The notes below the pieces were generated by a model. The model saw nothing but the letters and a program-made list of their open reading frames with translations, ran no database searches and had not been told where the DNA came from. Positions 10,307 to 20,583 of a DNA stretch of 64,000 bases are shown one piece after another. Position 1 is the first letter of the stretch. Each line of letters starts with the position of its first letter. The position numbers were made by a program, and so were the translations under genes. The DNA comes from Mesomycoplasma ovipneumoniae (GTDB lineage Bacteria; Bacillota_I; Bacilli_A; Mycoplasmatales; Metamycoplasmataceae), in NCBI RefSeq assembly GCF_024758565.1, contig NZ_CP079199.1:310001-374000 (forward strand). The letters are read 5' to 3'.

Positions 10307-11086
10307 ATGGATAGTAATTTGATGAATGATTTACTGTGGTTTTCTAAGCAAAATCATAATTTTATTGATAAGGAAATTGCTAAATTTTTGATTTCAAATA
10401 TCACCAAAATTATGACTTTAAAATTAAGTATAATTGCTAAAAATGCTAATTGTTCAACAGCTTCGGTAATAAAATTTTGCAAAAAACTCGGTTTTAAAGG
10501 GCTAAAAGATCTATTGCCAGCGCTTGACCGTAATTATTCTTATATGCAAATTCAAAAAAGTCGTTTTTCGAACAACAAAATTGCCAGCAAAAATACAACA
10601 GTTAGCCTATATCATTCTCTTATTAGTAAAAATCTCGATAATCTTTATAAGATAAACCATGATTCTATTATAAAATTTGTTGCCTTGTTAAAGAAGGTGC
10701 GGCATATTATATTTTTTGGTAAAGGATCAAATTTAGAAATAATTCAGATTTTTGCTAATTATTTATCGAAATTACAATATTATGTCGATTATCATTATGA
10801 CTTTGAAGTTCAGCAGAAATGAGTAGAAAAATCTGTTGATTTTAGTGTTTGCGTTTTCTTTAGTTTTTCTGGTATGCATTTAGAGATAGATCGATTAGTT
10901 CAAACAATGAAATCTAAAAATTGCAATATTATTTCCTTTACTTCAAATTATGAGAGTAATTTATTCAAGCAATCCTCAATTAGTTTCTTAACTTTCAAAA
11001 ATGAGGACGTTCTTGAAAAGCACACTTCAGCACGAATTGCTTTTATTTATTTGATAATGCAAATTATTAATTTACTTAAAAATTAG
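10307..11086 (+). CDS. RpiR/MurR-family transcription regulator
   Basis: Encodes 259 aa with a UGA Trp at 10820-10822. Residues about 5-75 form the RpiR helix-turn-helix (SIIAKNANCSTASVIKFCKKLGFKG), and about 120-245 the SIS sugar-phosphate domain (IIFFGKGSNLEI, VCVFFSFSG, NIISFTSN). Such regulators sense phosphosugars and control sugar catabolism. Divergent placement next to mtlADF suggests it controls that operon, with mannitol 1-phosphate or fructose 6-phosphate as possible ligand. ATG 10322 is an alternative start; neither has a ribosome site. Confidence 0.87.
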
Positions 11087-11112
11087 TCAATATTTTACTG
11101 TACTAAACTTCG

Positions 11113-11411
11113 GTAAACTTAGTAAAACAAGCAATAAAAAAGTATAAAATAAGCCAAAATTTTTTCCATTCAGATCATGGCGTGGAATATACTAACCACA
11201 AATTTGCTAATTTTTTAAAACAAAACAATATCCAGCAACTTATGTTACCAAAAGGTAATGCTCTTGCAAACCACCTTATTAAATTTTTTTGTGCATTTTA
11301 CAACGAGAATTGATTAATATTAAAGGTCAAAATTTTGAAAATGTGAGTGTTTCTTATCAAGAAATAAGTTGATTTATTGATTTGTACAACAATTCAAAAC
11401 TTGAAAGTTGT
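11113..11411 (+). pseudogene. IS3-family transposase relic, C-terminal part
   Basis: Translates as VKQAIKKYKISQNFFHSDHG, then EYTNHKFANFLKQNNI, LPKGNALANHLIKFFCAFYNEN, followed after a frame change near 11315 by GQNFENVSVSYQEISWFIDL and YNNSKLES. HSDHG holds the second Asp of the DDE triad. The position of the catalytic Glu (normally PIESFF or similar) reads LIKFF, so it would be inactive even if translated. No N-terminal half, start or intact ends remain. The same C-terminal tail occurs at about 4860-4930 and 6130-6185. Confidence 0.8.
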
Positions 11412-11561
11412 CTATCATATAAAAGTTCAGTTTTGTATATGAGGTAAATTATTTGTGCATATCTTTTAAAATGAACATGCTAGAAAAAATTAAAAAAAGT
11501 GGTAAAATTAAAATGATAGATAAAAAACTAATTATGTGAATTTTTTCTATTAATTAAAAAC

Positions 11562-11630
11562 CTAAATTGGTATACTAACTCAACAGAATTTATTATATTA
11601 TTCATAGTTATAATAGTAGTTAAAGAGGTG
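11562..11630 (+). promoter_or_regulatory. promoter region of the glycine-zipper gene
   Basis: CTAAATTGGTATACTAA (11562-11578) resembles the palindrome at 2924-2955. TATAAT at 11609-11614 is followed 9 nt later by AGAGGTG (11624-11630), the ribosome site for ATG 11637. The leader would be very short. Confidence 0.45.
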
Positions 11631-11636
11631 AAAAAA

Positions 11637-12548
11637 ATGACCAAATTTTCAAAACTATCAATTTTATTTGGCGTAATTGTCGGATCAGTAGCAGTTTCTT
11701 TGCCTTTTGTATTTTTAAGCAAATCACAAAAAGCAATTAATGATGAGCAAAAAAGTATATTCCATTCTGATTTTAAGGACGCACTAAAATCAGAATCTTC
11801 GAAGGTAATTGCCGAGCTAAGGCAAAGTAATGTTAAATCCTTCTCATCAACAGACCCAAATTCTAAGCCCTATATTAATGATTTTTCAAAATTTGAGAAA
11901 GATTTTCAACAATTTATCGACAAAATTTCACAAAATCCAGATTTAGATGCAAAAAAACTTGCCAAAGAAATGTTGGAAAAGAAAGGGATATCTTCCAATA
12001 AAATTAAAGAAATATTTGATTATCAACCTTCTAATTCCCAACCTAAAGCTAATAAAATAACAAATCTAAAACCACAAACATTTTCAAATAATTCGCCCAA
12101 TTCTATGACGATGGAAGATTTTGCAAATAAATTATGAAAAGAGCATGTTACTAGCGCCTCTTTTGCTGCTATAAATTTTGGGCTTGCGGTTGGCTATGGT
12201 TTTGGTTTTATGTTTGGCGCAGCCGCCTCTAGTGCAGCAGCTGGAGGTATGTTAACCTGACTTTCTGTTGAATATAAACAGGCTTATAATAGTCTTGTAT
12301 ATGATAAGGATTGGTCAGCCATTAAAACAAAGGATTATATGGTGCTCGTTGCAGGTGGGTCTGCGGTACTATCGTGGAAAACAATATTAACTGTACGATC
12401 AACAATAAATAAAATAAAAGCAGCACAATATACAGCAAGAGCGACATTACTCGGTGCAAGTTTACTTGCACCCCAAGTTAAAATTGCCTTGGTTTGACTT
12501 GATGTTTTTCAATCTATTGTTTCCATAATTATAGAGCATACAGCTTAA
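11637..12548 (+). CDS. secreted or anchored glycine-zipper membrane protein
   Basis: Encodes 303 aa. ATG 11637 is chosen because AGAGGTG ends 6 nt upstream. An uncleaved signal anchor (about residues 8-28, no lipobox Cys) is followed by a hydrophilic Ser/Lys/Asn region (30-165), then a very Gly/Ala-rich hydrophobic segment (GLAVGYGFGFMFGAAASSAA, about 180-205) and further hydrophobic helices (VLVAGGSAVL and ATLLGASLLAP). Gly/Ala zippers of this kind occur in pore formers, bacteriocins and some bilayer-inserting surface proteins. One base separates it from the next gene, so they form an operon. Function unknown. Confidence 0.7.
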
Positions 12549-12549
12549 A

Positions 12550-13479
12550 ATGAATTTTTGATTAACAGTTGAAAAATTTATAAACCTTCAAATACCGAAA
12601 AAATTTTTAAAAATTCCTATTTTAGGTAATACTTTGTATTTTAAACTATTCTCATTTTTAGTTTTTAAATTTAATCCTGATAAAAAAACAATAAAACATT
12701 ACTTTTTATTTGTAGTACTTTCTTTAATAAGCTATCCAGCCCCTCTTTTTTTAGTTATAATAACATTGTTAATTACCGGTAATGCTGATTTTCTAAGGAA
12801 TTTAGATTTAAAGTTTTTTAATAATTATTTTATTCGGCATTTGATCGAAATAATAGGCTACTCACTTTTAATTGTGGCTTATTCGTATTTTTCAGGTTTT
12901 CTTCAAAAAATTTTTCATTTATACTTGGTAAAACAAGTTAAAAAAAATCTTGGCAAATTGGACACAAATAATAAATTCCCATTTTTAAACAATTTTAATT
13001 ATACTAAACATTATAAATTTCTATGTCAACGAAAATTTTATATGGGCGTTGAAAAAAAACATTGGTATAACCCAGAAAAAATAATTGAAAATATTTTTAT
13101 TATTATCCAAAGTTGATGGTGAAAAGTTAATTGAAATTTACCAAAATATTTTGCACATATAATTTTAGAAGTTTTTTTGTTCAATGCTACTGAATTTACA
13201 AATTCAAATATTTCTAAAAAAAACTGGAAAATCTTTTTATACGTTTATTTTACTTTTGTTTTTATACAACTTATATTAACTTGATATCCGTTTTGAATAA
13301 TATATTATTTTATAATGGAAAATACATCTGAAATAAATGGCAATTTAAATGATACTAATGACGAAGCAAAACAATTATTACTTTCTGGTTTACTTAGTAT
13401 AATTTTTGGTTTTCTCATGCTACCCACGGCGGCTTATCATCCTAAATTATGAATAACTTTTTGACTATTTGAGAAATAA
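12550..13479 (+). CDS. membrane protein, paralog a of an adjacent pair
   Basis: Encodes 309 aa with several UGA Trp codons, including a WWWKVNW cluster just past 13114. ATG 12550 comes one base after the previous stop with no ribosome site, so coupling is likely. It has an amphipathic N-terminus (FWLTVEKFINLQIPKKF), a conserved KFNPDKKTIKHY block at about 38-49, two helices (50-80, 95-125), a basic loop, and two more helices near the C-terminus. About half of the residues in the first 160 match the next gene. Family not recognised. Confidence 0.7.
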
Positions 13480-13579
13480 ATTCTTATTTTTTGATAGTAT
13501 TATTAAAGGCAAAATGGTTGATTTTTAGGGTAGTTTAACTAGTTTATTAATTTAATTTAAGGAAATTTGTTTTGTAAAA

Positions 13580-14479
13580 ATGTATTTCTGATTGACTGTT
13601 GAAAAATTTATTAATTTGAAAATTCCTAGAGAATTTTCAAAAGTACCTATTTTAGGTAATATTTTGTATTTTAGGTTGTTCTTCTTTCTTGTATTTAAAT
13701 TTAATCCTGATAAAAAAACAATCAAACACTTTGTTTTACTATTCACACTGTTTTTAATAAGTTATCCAGTACCACTTTTTTTAGTTATTTTAGTACTAAT
13801 TTTTACGCTTAAATTTGATTTTTTAATTCATTTTAATACAAAAGTTTTTGATAATTACTTTTTTCGACATTTTATCGAAGCAATTTTTTACTTGCCCCTG
13901 TTGTTGCCTTATTCATATTTGTGTAGTTTTTTCCAAAAAATTTTTAATTTTTACCTAGTGAAGAAATGTAAAAAAAATTTAGGTAAATTAGATATAAATA
14001 AACAATTTGATTTCTTAGCTAATTTTGATTTTGAAAAAAATTATAATCTTATAAAGAAAAAAAGCGTTTATATTTGAATGAATGTAAGAAAAAAAGATAG
14101 ATATAACCCTGATAAAATCATTGAAAATATTTTTGTTATGATTGACGGTTTGTGATTAACTACTAGAGTATTTTTGCCTTCCTATTATTTTAATATATTT
14201 TTACACGTCTTCTCATTTAATACAAAAAACTCTGATTTAAATCCTATTATTAAAAAACGGCAAGTTCGTTTCTTAATTATTTATCTATTTTCAGTTTTTA
14301 TAAATTTTATTACATTTTGATACTCGTTTTGAGTATTAACTTATTCTTTTAGTGTTCCGGTTTCACTATTTGATGATTTTCGCTTAATCATCAAGCATAT
14401 TGGTCTAGTTTTCGTTACTATTTTTGTAGTGCCGTTTATTCTAGAATGACTAATTAAATTTTTTGTATTTAAAATTTAA
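13580..14479 (+). CDS. membrane protein, paralog b of an adjacent pair
   Basis: Encodes 299 aa, co-linear with the gene at 12550 (shared FWLTVEKFINL, PILGN-LYF, KFNPDKKTIKH, LISYP-PLFLV and YNP-KIIEN). The C-terminal third diverges strongly while keeping two helices. AAGGAA at 13559-13564 is 15 nt before ATG 13580, farther than ideal. The pair arose by tandem duplication and both copies remain open, which argues that the product is used. No enzymatic motif is visible. Confidence 0.7.
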
Positions 14480-14559
14480 TTTTTGTAAAGTTTTAAGAGG
14501 TTTTAAACACTCAAAAATTTTATAGATTACAATTTTATTGGGTTATTTACTTGTTTTGG

Positions 14560-14565
14560 TATAAT
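14560..14565 (+). promoter_or_regulatory. possible -10 box for the restriction-modification operon
   Basis: TATAAT 49 nt before the methyltransferase ATG, in the first spacing after the preceding stop. No clear -35 or ribosome binding site accompanies it. Confidence 0.35.
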
Positions 14566-14614
14566 TTTAAATTAACTTCGTAATTTAAAATAAAATAAGA
14601 AATAAAAGTTTATT

Positions 14615-16036
14615 ATGCATGAGAATGTTAGTCAAAAATTAAATGGGCAAGTTTTTACACCAGATTTATTGGTTGACCTTATTTTAGATCAAGCTGGTTA
14701 CAAAGAAAACATACTTAAAAAACATATTATCGATAATAGTTGCGGTAATGGTCAATTTTTAGTTAAAATTATTGAACGTTATTGCAAGGCTTTTTTTAGA
14801 GAAAATTCGAATTTAAAATCGCTTAAGCATCAATTAGAAACTTATATTCATGGCATTGATATTGATGAAAAACATGTGAAAAATGCTATTTTCCGTGCAA
14901 ATTTGGTTGTTCAAAATTATAAAATTGAAGGAGTAAACTGAGATTTTAAAGCTAAAAATACCCTTGAAATTGAACATTTTAACGGAAAAATGGATTTTGT
15001 TGTAGGAAATCCACCTTATATTCGCATTCATAATTTAAATAATAATAAATCGTTGAAAAATTTTAATTTTTCAACGATTGGCATGACAGATATTTACCTT
15101 GCTTTTTATGAAATTGGTATTAAAATGTTAAGTGAAAATGGAATTTTATCTTATGTTAGTCCGTCTTCATTTTTTACATCTAAAGCAGGCTCAATTTTTC
15201 GGGAATTTTTATACAAAAATAAAATCATAAAATCAGTTGTTGACCATAAACATCATCAATTTTTTAAAGCAACAACTTATACAACAATTTTCACAATTGA
15301 CAAATCAGCCAGAAATCAAACGGTTGATTATTTTAATTTTGATGATAAAACAAATTCAATTTTTCTTGTTTCTAAACTAGAATATGAGCAATTTTATTTA
15401 GATAATAAATTTTATTTTTCAACTCCAGAAAAGCTAACTTTTCTAAAGGAAATTATTTATGACAAGAAAAAAACTGATATTAGTGTCAAAAATGGTTTAG
15501 CAACTTTGGCTGATTCAGTTTTTATTGGTGATTTTAACTTTAATTCCGAATATATTTTGCCCGTTTTAAAAGCATCAAATGGAAAATGGGCAAAAATCAT
15601 TTTTCCGTATAATATCAAAAATTTCCAAATTATTACAGATTCTGAATTAAAACAGCAACTAGAAATTTTTGAGCACCTTAGTTTTTTTAAAGAAAAACTT
15701 CAAAAACGTAGCTTTGACCATTCAAATAAAAATTTTTGATATAGTTTTGGACGAAGACAAGCTATTTCAGACACTGATAAGGAAAGGTTAGTTTTAAATT
15801 CATTAGTCAAAGAAAACAAGCCCTTAAAAATAAGTTTAATCCAAAAAAACACCTGTATTTATAGTGGTTTTTACATTATAAGCGAAAAAATTGACTATAA
15901 ATCAATTGCTGAAAAATTGCAAAGTGAAGTTTTTCTTGACTTCGTAGAATTATTAGGAAAATACAAAAATGGTGGTTATTATACTTTTTCAACAAAAGAT
16001 GTTAAAAAATATTTAGACTTTATGCTTGGGGTGTAA
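14615..16036 (+). CDS. type II DNA adenine-N6 methyltransferase, gamma class
   Basis: Encodes 473 aa with UGA Trp near 14939 and 15739. Motif order is X (GQVFTP, 11-16), I (DNSCGNGQF, 40-48, S-adenosylmethionine site), IV (NPPY, 132-135, flips and methylates adenine), then a long C-terminal target-recognition domain. This order is that of the M.TaqI-like gamma class. The stop abuts the start of the next gene, forming a two-gene restriction-modification operon in which this enzyme protects host DNA. The recognition sequence cannot be deduced from the protein. Confidence 0.9.
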
Positions 16037-16825
16037 ATGAAAAAATTAAACAATGATTTTTTAGAAATAATTAAAGAAGGTTTTATAACTTATCTTCATA
16101 AAGGTTCGTCAAGATCAACTGAAAAAATAAAGATAATTCATACTTTTGTTGCTAATTCAATGTTGCAAAACTTAGGTCAAGATTTTAAAATATATTCATT
16201 AGGTTTTGATAACGGCAATCAATTTCAAAAAGAAGCTAAAATGATCGGCCGGTATTATGATAAAAAAGTAGATATCGGAATTGAATATAAAAATGAAATA
16301 ATTGCTGGTATAGGTCTTAAGTTTGTTGTGCAAAATTATTTACAAAATTCAATAAATTATTTTGAAAATATGCTTGGAGAAACTGCCAATATTCGTAGTC
16401 AAAATGATAAATTATATTTTCAGATCTTAATTATTTTTGAACAGATTCCTTATTTTTCTAAAAATAGAATTAACAAAAAATGAGAAAAATTAAATTATAA
16501 GAACTTTCTTAAATATGCAAAACTTTCAACTGAAAATCAATCAGATTTTAGACATATACCTAATAAAGTTTTAATTGTAATTATCAATTTTGCTTGCTTA
16601 AATTTAGAAAATAATTCTGAACACAATAATATAAATGAAATTGAAAATTTTGAAGATTATAAAACGGTTGCTAATTTTCACCTTGACAATTGTTTCAATG
16701 CTTTTGAATTTTCAAATATACTAAAACCAATAGAAACTCAAATCCAAAATTCCGTAATAATAAATGATTATGATGATTTTATTAATAGAATCAGTTATTT
16801 AATTAAAGGTCATGTGAAAAATTAA
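16037..16825 (+). CDS. probable type II restriction endonuclease
   Basis: Encodes 262 aa with a UGA Trp near 16482. It begins at the base after the methyltransferase stop. The segment KKVDIGIEYKNEIIAGIGLKF (given in two parts: KKVDIGIEY about 76-84, and GIGLKF about 91-96) fits a PD-(D/E)XK core with Asp79, a Gly in the usual Glu position and Lys95. The following NSINYFENMLGETANIR block has the look of several uncharacterised restriction enzymes. The role is inferred mainly from position beside the methyltransferase. Confidence 0.75.
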
Positions 16826-16957
16826 ATTTTTAAATATCTTAAAAATTAAGAATTTTTCTATTAAATGAAGGTAAAAACACAACTATTTATATAAAGTATT
16901 AAGTAGAAATTCTTGAAAATTAGCAGAAAAATTCAAACAACTAGTTTTTATACTAGC

Positions 16958-17224
16958 CTAATTTTCGATTTTATCTTTATCTGGTTCTTTTTCTTGTTGT
17001 TGCTCTAGTTCTTGTTTTCGTTTTTGCTCTTGTTCTAGTTCTTGTTTTCGTTGTTTAAGCTCCTCAAAAATAATTGCAGGGTCAATTCCGGATCTTCTAA
17101 GAACTGTCTCCATTATGTCTTGATAAACTTCACGATCGTTTTCAGAGAGATCGTTAATTGTATATTTCTTTTTTGGTTTGCGTGGAGATTTGTTTTTACC
17201 ACGAGTACTTATTGGACTTTTCAT
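16958..17224 (-). CDS. small basic/coiled-coil protein, maybe a transposase orfA remnant
   Basis: Encodes 88 aa. The first half (KSPRKPKKKYTINDLSENDR) resembles the basic linker and helix found after the HTH of IS3-type OrfA proteins in mycoplasmas. The second half is a Gln/Glu/Lys coiled coil with a tandem 10-residue repeat (KQELEQEQKR, KQELEQQQEK), visible as a 30-bp DNA repeat at 17004 and 17034. A TATAAT on the minus strand lies 3-4 nt before the ATG, which is too close for this start, so the gene may be truncated or not expressed. Confidence 0.5.
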   Translation of the reverse strand: MKSPISTRGKNKSPRKPKKKYTINDLSENDREVYQDIMETVLRRSGIDPAIIFEELKQRKQELEQEQKRKQELEQQQEKEPDKDKIEN

Positions 17225-17312
17225 ACCATTATTATAATACTTTTTTTAAAATTAGTACAAAAAAATTCATATAATTAGTTTATATACTAACTTATAATTT
17301 AGGTTTTCTACT

Positions 17313-17466
17313 AATTTATATTTTAGGACAAGCATTTTTCCAAAATCTTAATTTTAAAATAATAAAAATTAAGATTTTAGTCTCAAAAACCGGGATTTAC
17401 GAGCATTTTTTCATATTCATATTCACTAAAAAGTGAATTTTTGCCATCAAACTGTCAAACTCAGGA
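17313..17466 (+). repeat. interspersed intergenic repeat, copy 1
   Basis: About 150 bp that match, in inverted orientation, 28288-28440. Shared blocks include AAATTAAGATTTTAG, ATATTCACTAAAAA-TGAATTTTTG and CATCAAACT-n-AAACTC-GG. It contains two inverted repeats: CTTAATTTT/AAAATTAAG and ATTCACT-aaaa-AGTGAAT. It ends just before the terminator of the 17521 gene. The rest of 17225-17520 has no ORF. Confidence 0.75.
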
Positions 17467-17474
17467 GTTTAAAG

Positions 17475-17503
17475 AAAAAACATCCTAAAAATGGATGTTT
17501 CTT
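17475..17503 (-). terminator. intrinsic terminator of the 17521 membrane gene
   Basis: On the minus strand AAACATCC, a 6-nt loop, then GGATGTTT followed by a T run, 20 nt past the stop codon of the gene at 17521. Confidence 0.75.
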
Positions 17504-17520
17504 TATTTTAGCTTTATTAA

Positions 17521-18477
17521 TTAAGTAATTATTTTTTTACGTTTGGCAATTTTTCTTAAAATTAGGAAAATAACTACTGTGAAAATTGCTCAAAGCATAT
17601 GGCGACGAAAACGGATTGATTCAATATTAATATTTTTACGGTAAACATGACCAAAAATTGCTTCAATATTTGATAAACGCCGACGAAGTGTTAAGTCATA
17701 AACAAGCATTAAAATAAAAAATCCGCCAGTTGAGACCATACTTATAATAAATTCGGTTGAAAATTGAATATTTTTTTCTGGATAATATTTTAAAGTAATT
17801 CAATAAACTAAACCTAAAATCGCTGTCCCAAGCAAACTAAAAGCACCTAGTCAAATTGCATTTACCTCTTTTTGATTCAGTTTTTTAACTAATCAAGGAA
17901 TCATTGGCGGCATTTCAAGTCTGTGAGAATTATTTCTGAGCTGTGAGCGGAAATATTCAACTGATTTTTTAATTGCCCGATAGTCTAACAAGGTTTTTAC
18001 AAATAAAAATATTATAATTGCGCCGATAATTCCGGGAATTATCAAAAGTGGTAAATATTTTTGCTCATAATTTCAACTTGGAATATACTCATAAACTCAA
18101 AGTAATGAAACAATTAGTATTGCTAAAAAAGCTAAGAATCAAAAAAGTGCCTTTAGTGGTAAAAAAAATAATTCTAGCCCAAAAATTTTTCTCACTTCTT
18201 TTGAAATAAAAGCATTTGCCTCTTGTTGAAGAGTTTTTTGCTCCATTGCTTGATAATAATTTTCTTCAATTAAATGGTTTGAGTAACTTTGAGGACTTTT
18301 ATGTTCAGGGCGATAATATTTTTTTTGGGCAAAATATTCATCTGAATCATCAAAATTTTCTTGACTATCAGGACGATTTTGCACGTTTTTATAGTGCCTT
18401 GAGTCACGATAGGCTGAATTTGTAAAACTAGGTCGTTTATGGTAGTTGCTGTTATTAAAGTTTTGTCTTTTTTTCAT
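17521..18477 (-). CDS. conserved mycoplasma-type membrane protein
   Basis: Encodes 318 aa with at least seven UGA Trp codons. Residues 1-95 are a hydrophilic, Asn/Ser/Tyr/Arg-rich and probably disordered cytoplasmic tail. From about residue 100 there are four to five hydrophobic segments arranged in pairs (WFLAFLAILIVSLLW and LLIIPGIIGAIIIFLFV; then two pairs after about 190), ending with a basic tail IAKRKKIIT. No catalytic motif seen. It stands alone between a terminator and lepA. Function unknown. Confidence 0.75.
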
Positions 18478-18490
18478 AATTTCACAAAAG

Positions 18491-18516
18491 TAGGAAAAAC
18501 AAATATATTTTTCCTA
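18491..18516 (-). terminator. intrinsic terminator of the lepA operon
   Basis: TAGGAAAAA and TTTTTCCTA form a 9-bp stem 30 nt beyond the lepA stop; an outer CAAAAG/CTTTTG pairing could extend it. Confidence 0.65.
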
Positions 18517-18544
18517 AATTTTTCCCTTTTGTAGAAATTATACA

Positions 18545-20341
18545 CTATTTTTCGTTAATATTAGTTTTTAAAATTGCTAAAAATGCTTCTTGGGGAACAT
18601 CAACAACCCCGAATGACTTCATTCGTTTTTTTCCGGCTTTTTGTTTTTCTAAAAGTTTTTTTCTTCTTGTAACATCACCACCATATAATTTGGCAGTAAC
18701 ATCTTTACGATAAGCCTTAATTGTCTCGCGAGCAATAACTTTTGAACCAATAACGGCCTGAACTGGCACTTCAAATGAATGTCTTGGAATTATTTCTTTT
18801 AATTTTTGCGTTAAATCACGCGCTTTTGGATAAGAAAAATCTTTATGAACTATCATTGAAAGGGCATCAATTTTTTGACCATTAAGTAAAATATCTAACT
18901 TAACTAATTTTGAAGGTTGCAATCCAATTAGCTCATATTCAAAAGAAGCATAACCTTTTGAAAGTGATTTTAGCCGATCAAAAAAGTCAAAAATCACTTC
19001 AACTAATGGTAATTTATAAATTAAACGGCGACGAAAATCATCAATATATTCAAGATCAACATAAATTCCACGGCGATCTTGACAAAGTCCCATAATTGCA
19101 CCTAAAAATTCATCAGGCAGAAAAATTTTAGCCAAAATATAAGGTTCCCTAATTTCGCTAATAAAATTAGGTTCAGGAAACAAACTTGGATTGGAAATTT
19201 TTTGAATCTCACCGTTAGTTCGAGTTATTTCAAATTCTACAGAGGGCGCTGTTGCAATAATTCCGACATTAAACTCTCTTTCAAGACGTTCTTGCAATAT
19301 TTCCATATGTAAAAGGCCTAAAAACCCAATGCGAAAACCAAAACCAAGCGCTTTTGATGACTCTGGCTCATAAATTATTGACGAATCTGAAAGCGAAATT
19401 TTTTCAAGCGAGTCTTTTAAAAGATTATATTGTTGTGAATCGATAGGATAAAATCCTGTATACATTACAGGTACCATTTTTTTATAACCTGGAAGCGGTG
19501 AACTGGCTGGATTTTCGAGCAGAGTTATTGTATCACCAACATTTACATCTTTTGCATTACGGATTGAGGCGGCAATTCAGCCAACTTCGCCGGCAACTAA
19601 GTCATTCTTTTTAACCTGATTTGGATTAGAAATTCCTAGCTCAATTACGGAAAATTTTAAATTATTAGCCATAAATTTAAAAGTATTTCCGACACTAATT
19701 TTTCCAGTTACAACACGAACAAAAATTACAACACCACGATAAATATCAAAATAAGAATCAAAAACCAAAGCTTTTAAAGGATCTTTTTCGCTTGAATATT
19801 TAGGAGGCGGGATATATTTTACAATTGCCTCAAGAACATTTTCAATCCCAATGCCGTTTTTTGCCGAAATGAGAATTGCATTTTGAGCTGAAATTCCAAT
19901 TGTTGACTCAATTTCTTGCTTAACTTTTTCAACATTTGCCGAAGGCAAGTCAATTTTATTTATAATTGGAATTATTTCTAAATTGTTTTCAAGCGCTAAA
20001 TAAACGTTGGCTAAAGTTTGGGCTTGAATTCCTTGACTTGCATCAACTAAAAGCAACGCACCTTCGGTTGCAGCAAGTGATCGAGAAACTTCATAAGTAA
20101 AATCGACATGTCCTGGGGTGTCAATTAGGTGAAAAATATAAGAATTATAACGAATTTGAACAGCATTTAGTTTGATTGTGATCCCTCGTTCTTTTTCAAG
20201 GTCCATCGAATCAAGATGCTGATCTTTTAATTCACGCTTTGAAACTGTGTTTGTAAACTCAAGAATTCGGTCGGCTAGTGTGGATTTTCCGTGATCAATA
20301 TGAGCAATTATTGCAAAATTGCGAATTTTTGTATTTTCCAT
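18545..20341 (-). CDS. lepA: elongation factor 4, ribosomal back-translocase
   Basis: Encodes 598 aa, full family length, with one UGA Trp at about residue 255. The GTPase domain shows AHIDHGKST (about 13-21), RGITIK (switch I), DTPGHVDF (switch II) and NKID. EF-G-like domains II, III and V follow, and the LepA-specific C-terminal domain is recognisable by [21 protein letters not shown]. It acts on stalled ribosomes. It abuts the small membrane gene at 20342 with no spacer, so both are in one transcript. Confidence 0.97.
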
Positions 20342-20572
20342 TTAGTTTCGCGAAATGACTTCCTGGATATTATTCCCACTTCCAGCAAATTGAAAAACAA
20401 TAAAAATAATTATTAAAATTAGACCAACAACCGCAAAAAAGAGAAGTAAAAATAAGGCTATTCTTTTACCGTATTTAATTTCTTTTAATTTTTGTAAAAC
20501 AACATTGCCATATATTACTTGATTTGCAGTTTTGTACTTAACATTACCTTTTTTTTGTTTTTTTTTGAACAT
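20342..20572 (-). CDS. small single-pass membrane protein
   Basis: Encodes 76 aa: a very basic N-terminus (KKKQKKGNVKYK), a short amphipathic region with KLKEIKYGKR, and one strong hydrophobic helix (about 41-65) before a polar tail. AAAGG sits 7 nt before ATG 20572. Directly upstream of lepA and 11 nt after hup. It has the size and inside-positive layout of a SecE-like or assembly-factor protein, but I see no diagnostic SecE residues, so no name is given. Confidence 0.65.
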   Translation of the reverse strand: MFKKKQKKGNVKYKTANQVIYGNVVLQKLKEIKYGKRIALFLLLFFAVVGLILIIIFIVFQFAGSGNNIQEVISRN

Positions 20573-20583
20573 TTACAACCTTT

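Noticed and set aside
11528-11722. Minus-strand ORF of 64 aa over the promoter of the 11637 gene
   Set aside because: It overlaps the start of a better-supported plus-strand gene with promoter and ribosome site and has no features of its own.
16981-17050. Possible CRISPR or tandem array from the TCTAGTTCTTGTTTTCGTT repeat
   Set aside because: Only two units with a 30-bp period, in frame inside a coding sequence; it encodes a coiled-coil repeat.
18216-18425. Plus-strand ORF of 69 aa opposite the 17521-18477 gene
   Set aside because: It lies antisense within a clearly coding minus-strand frame, lacks a ribosome site and has no family-like features.
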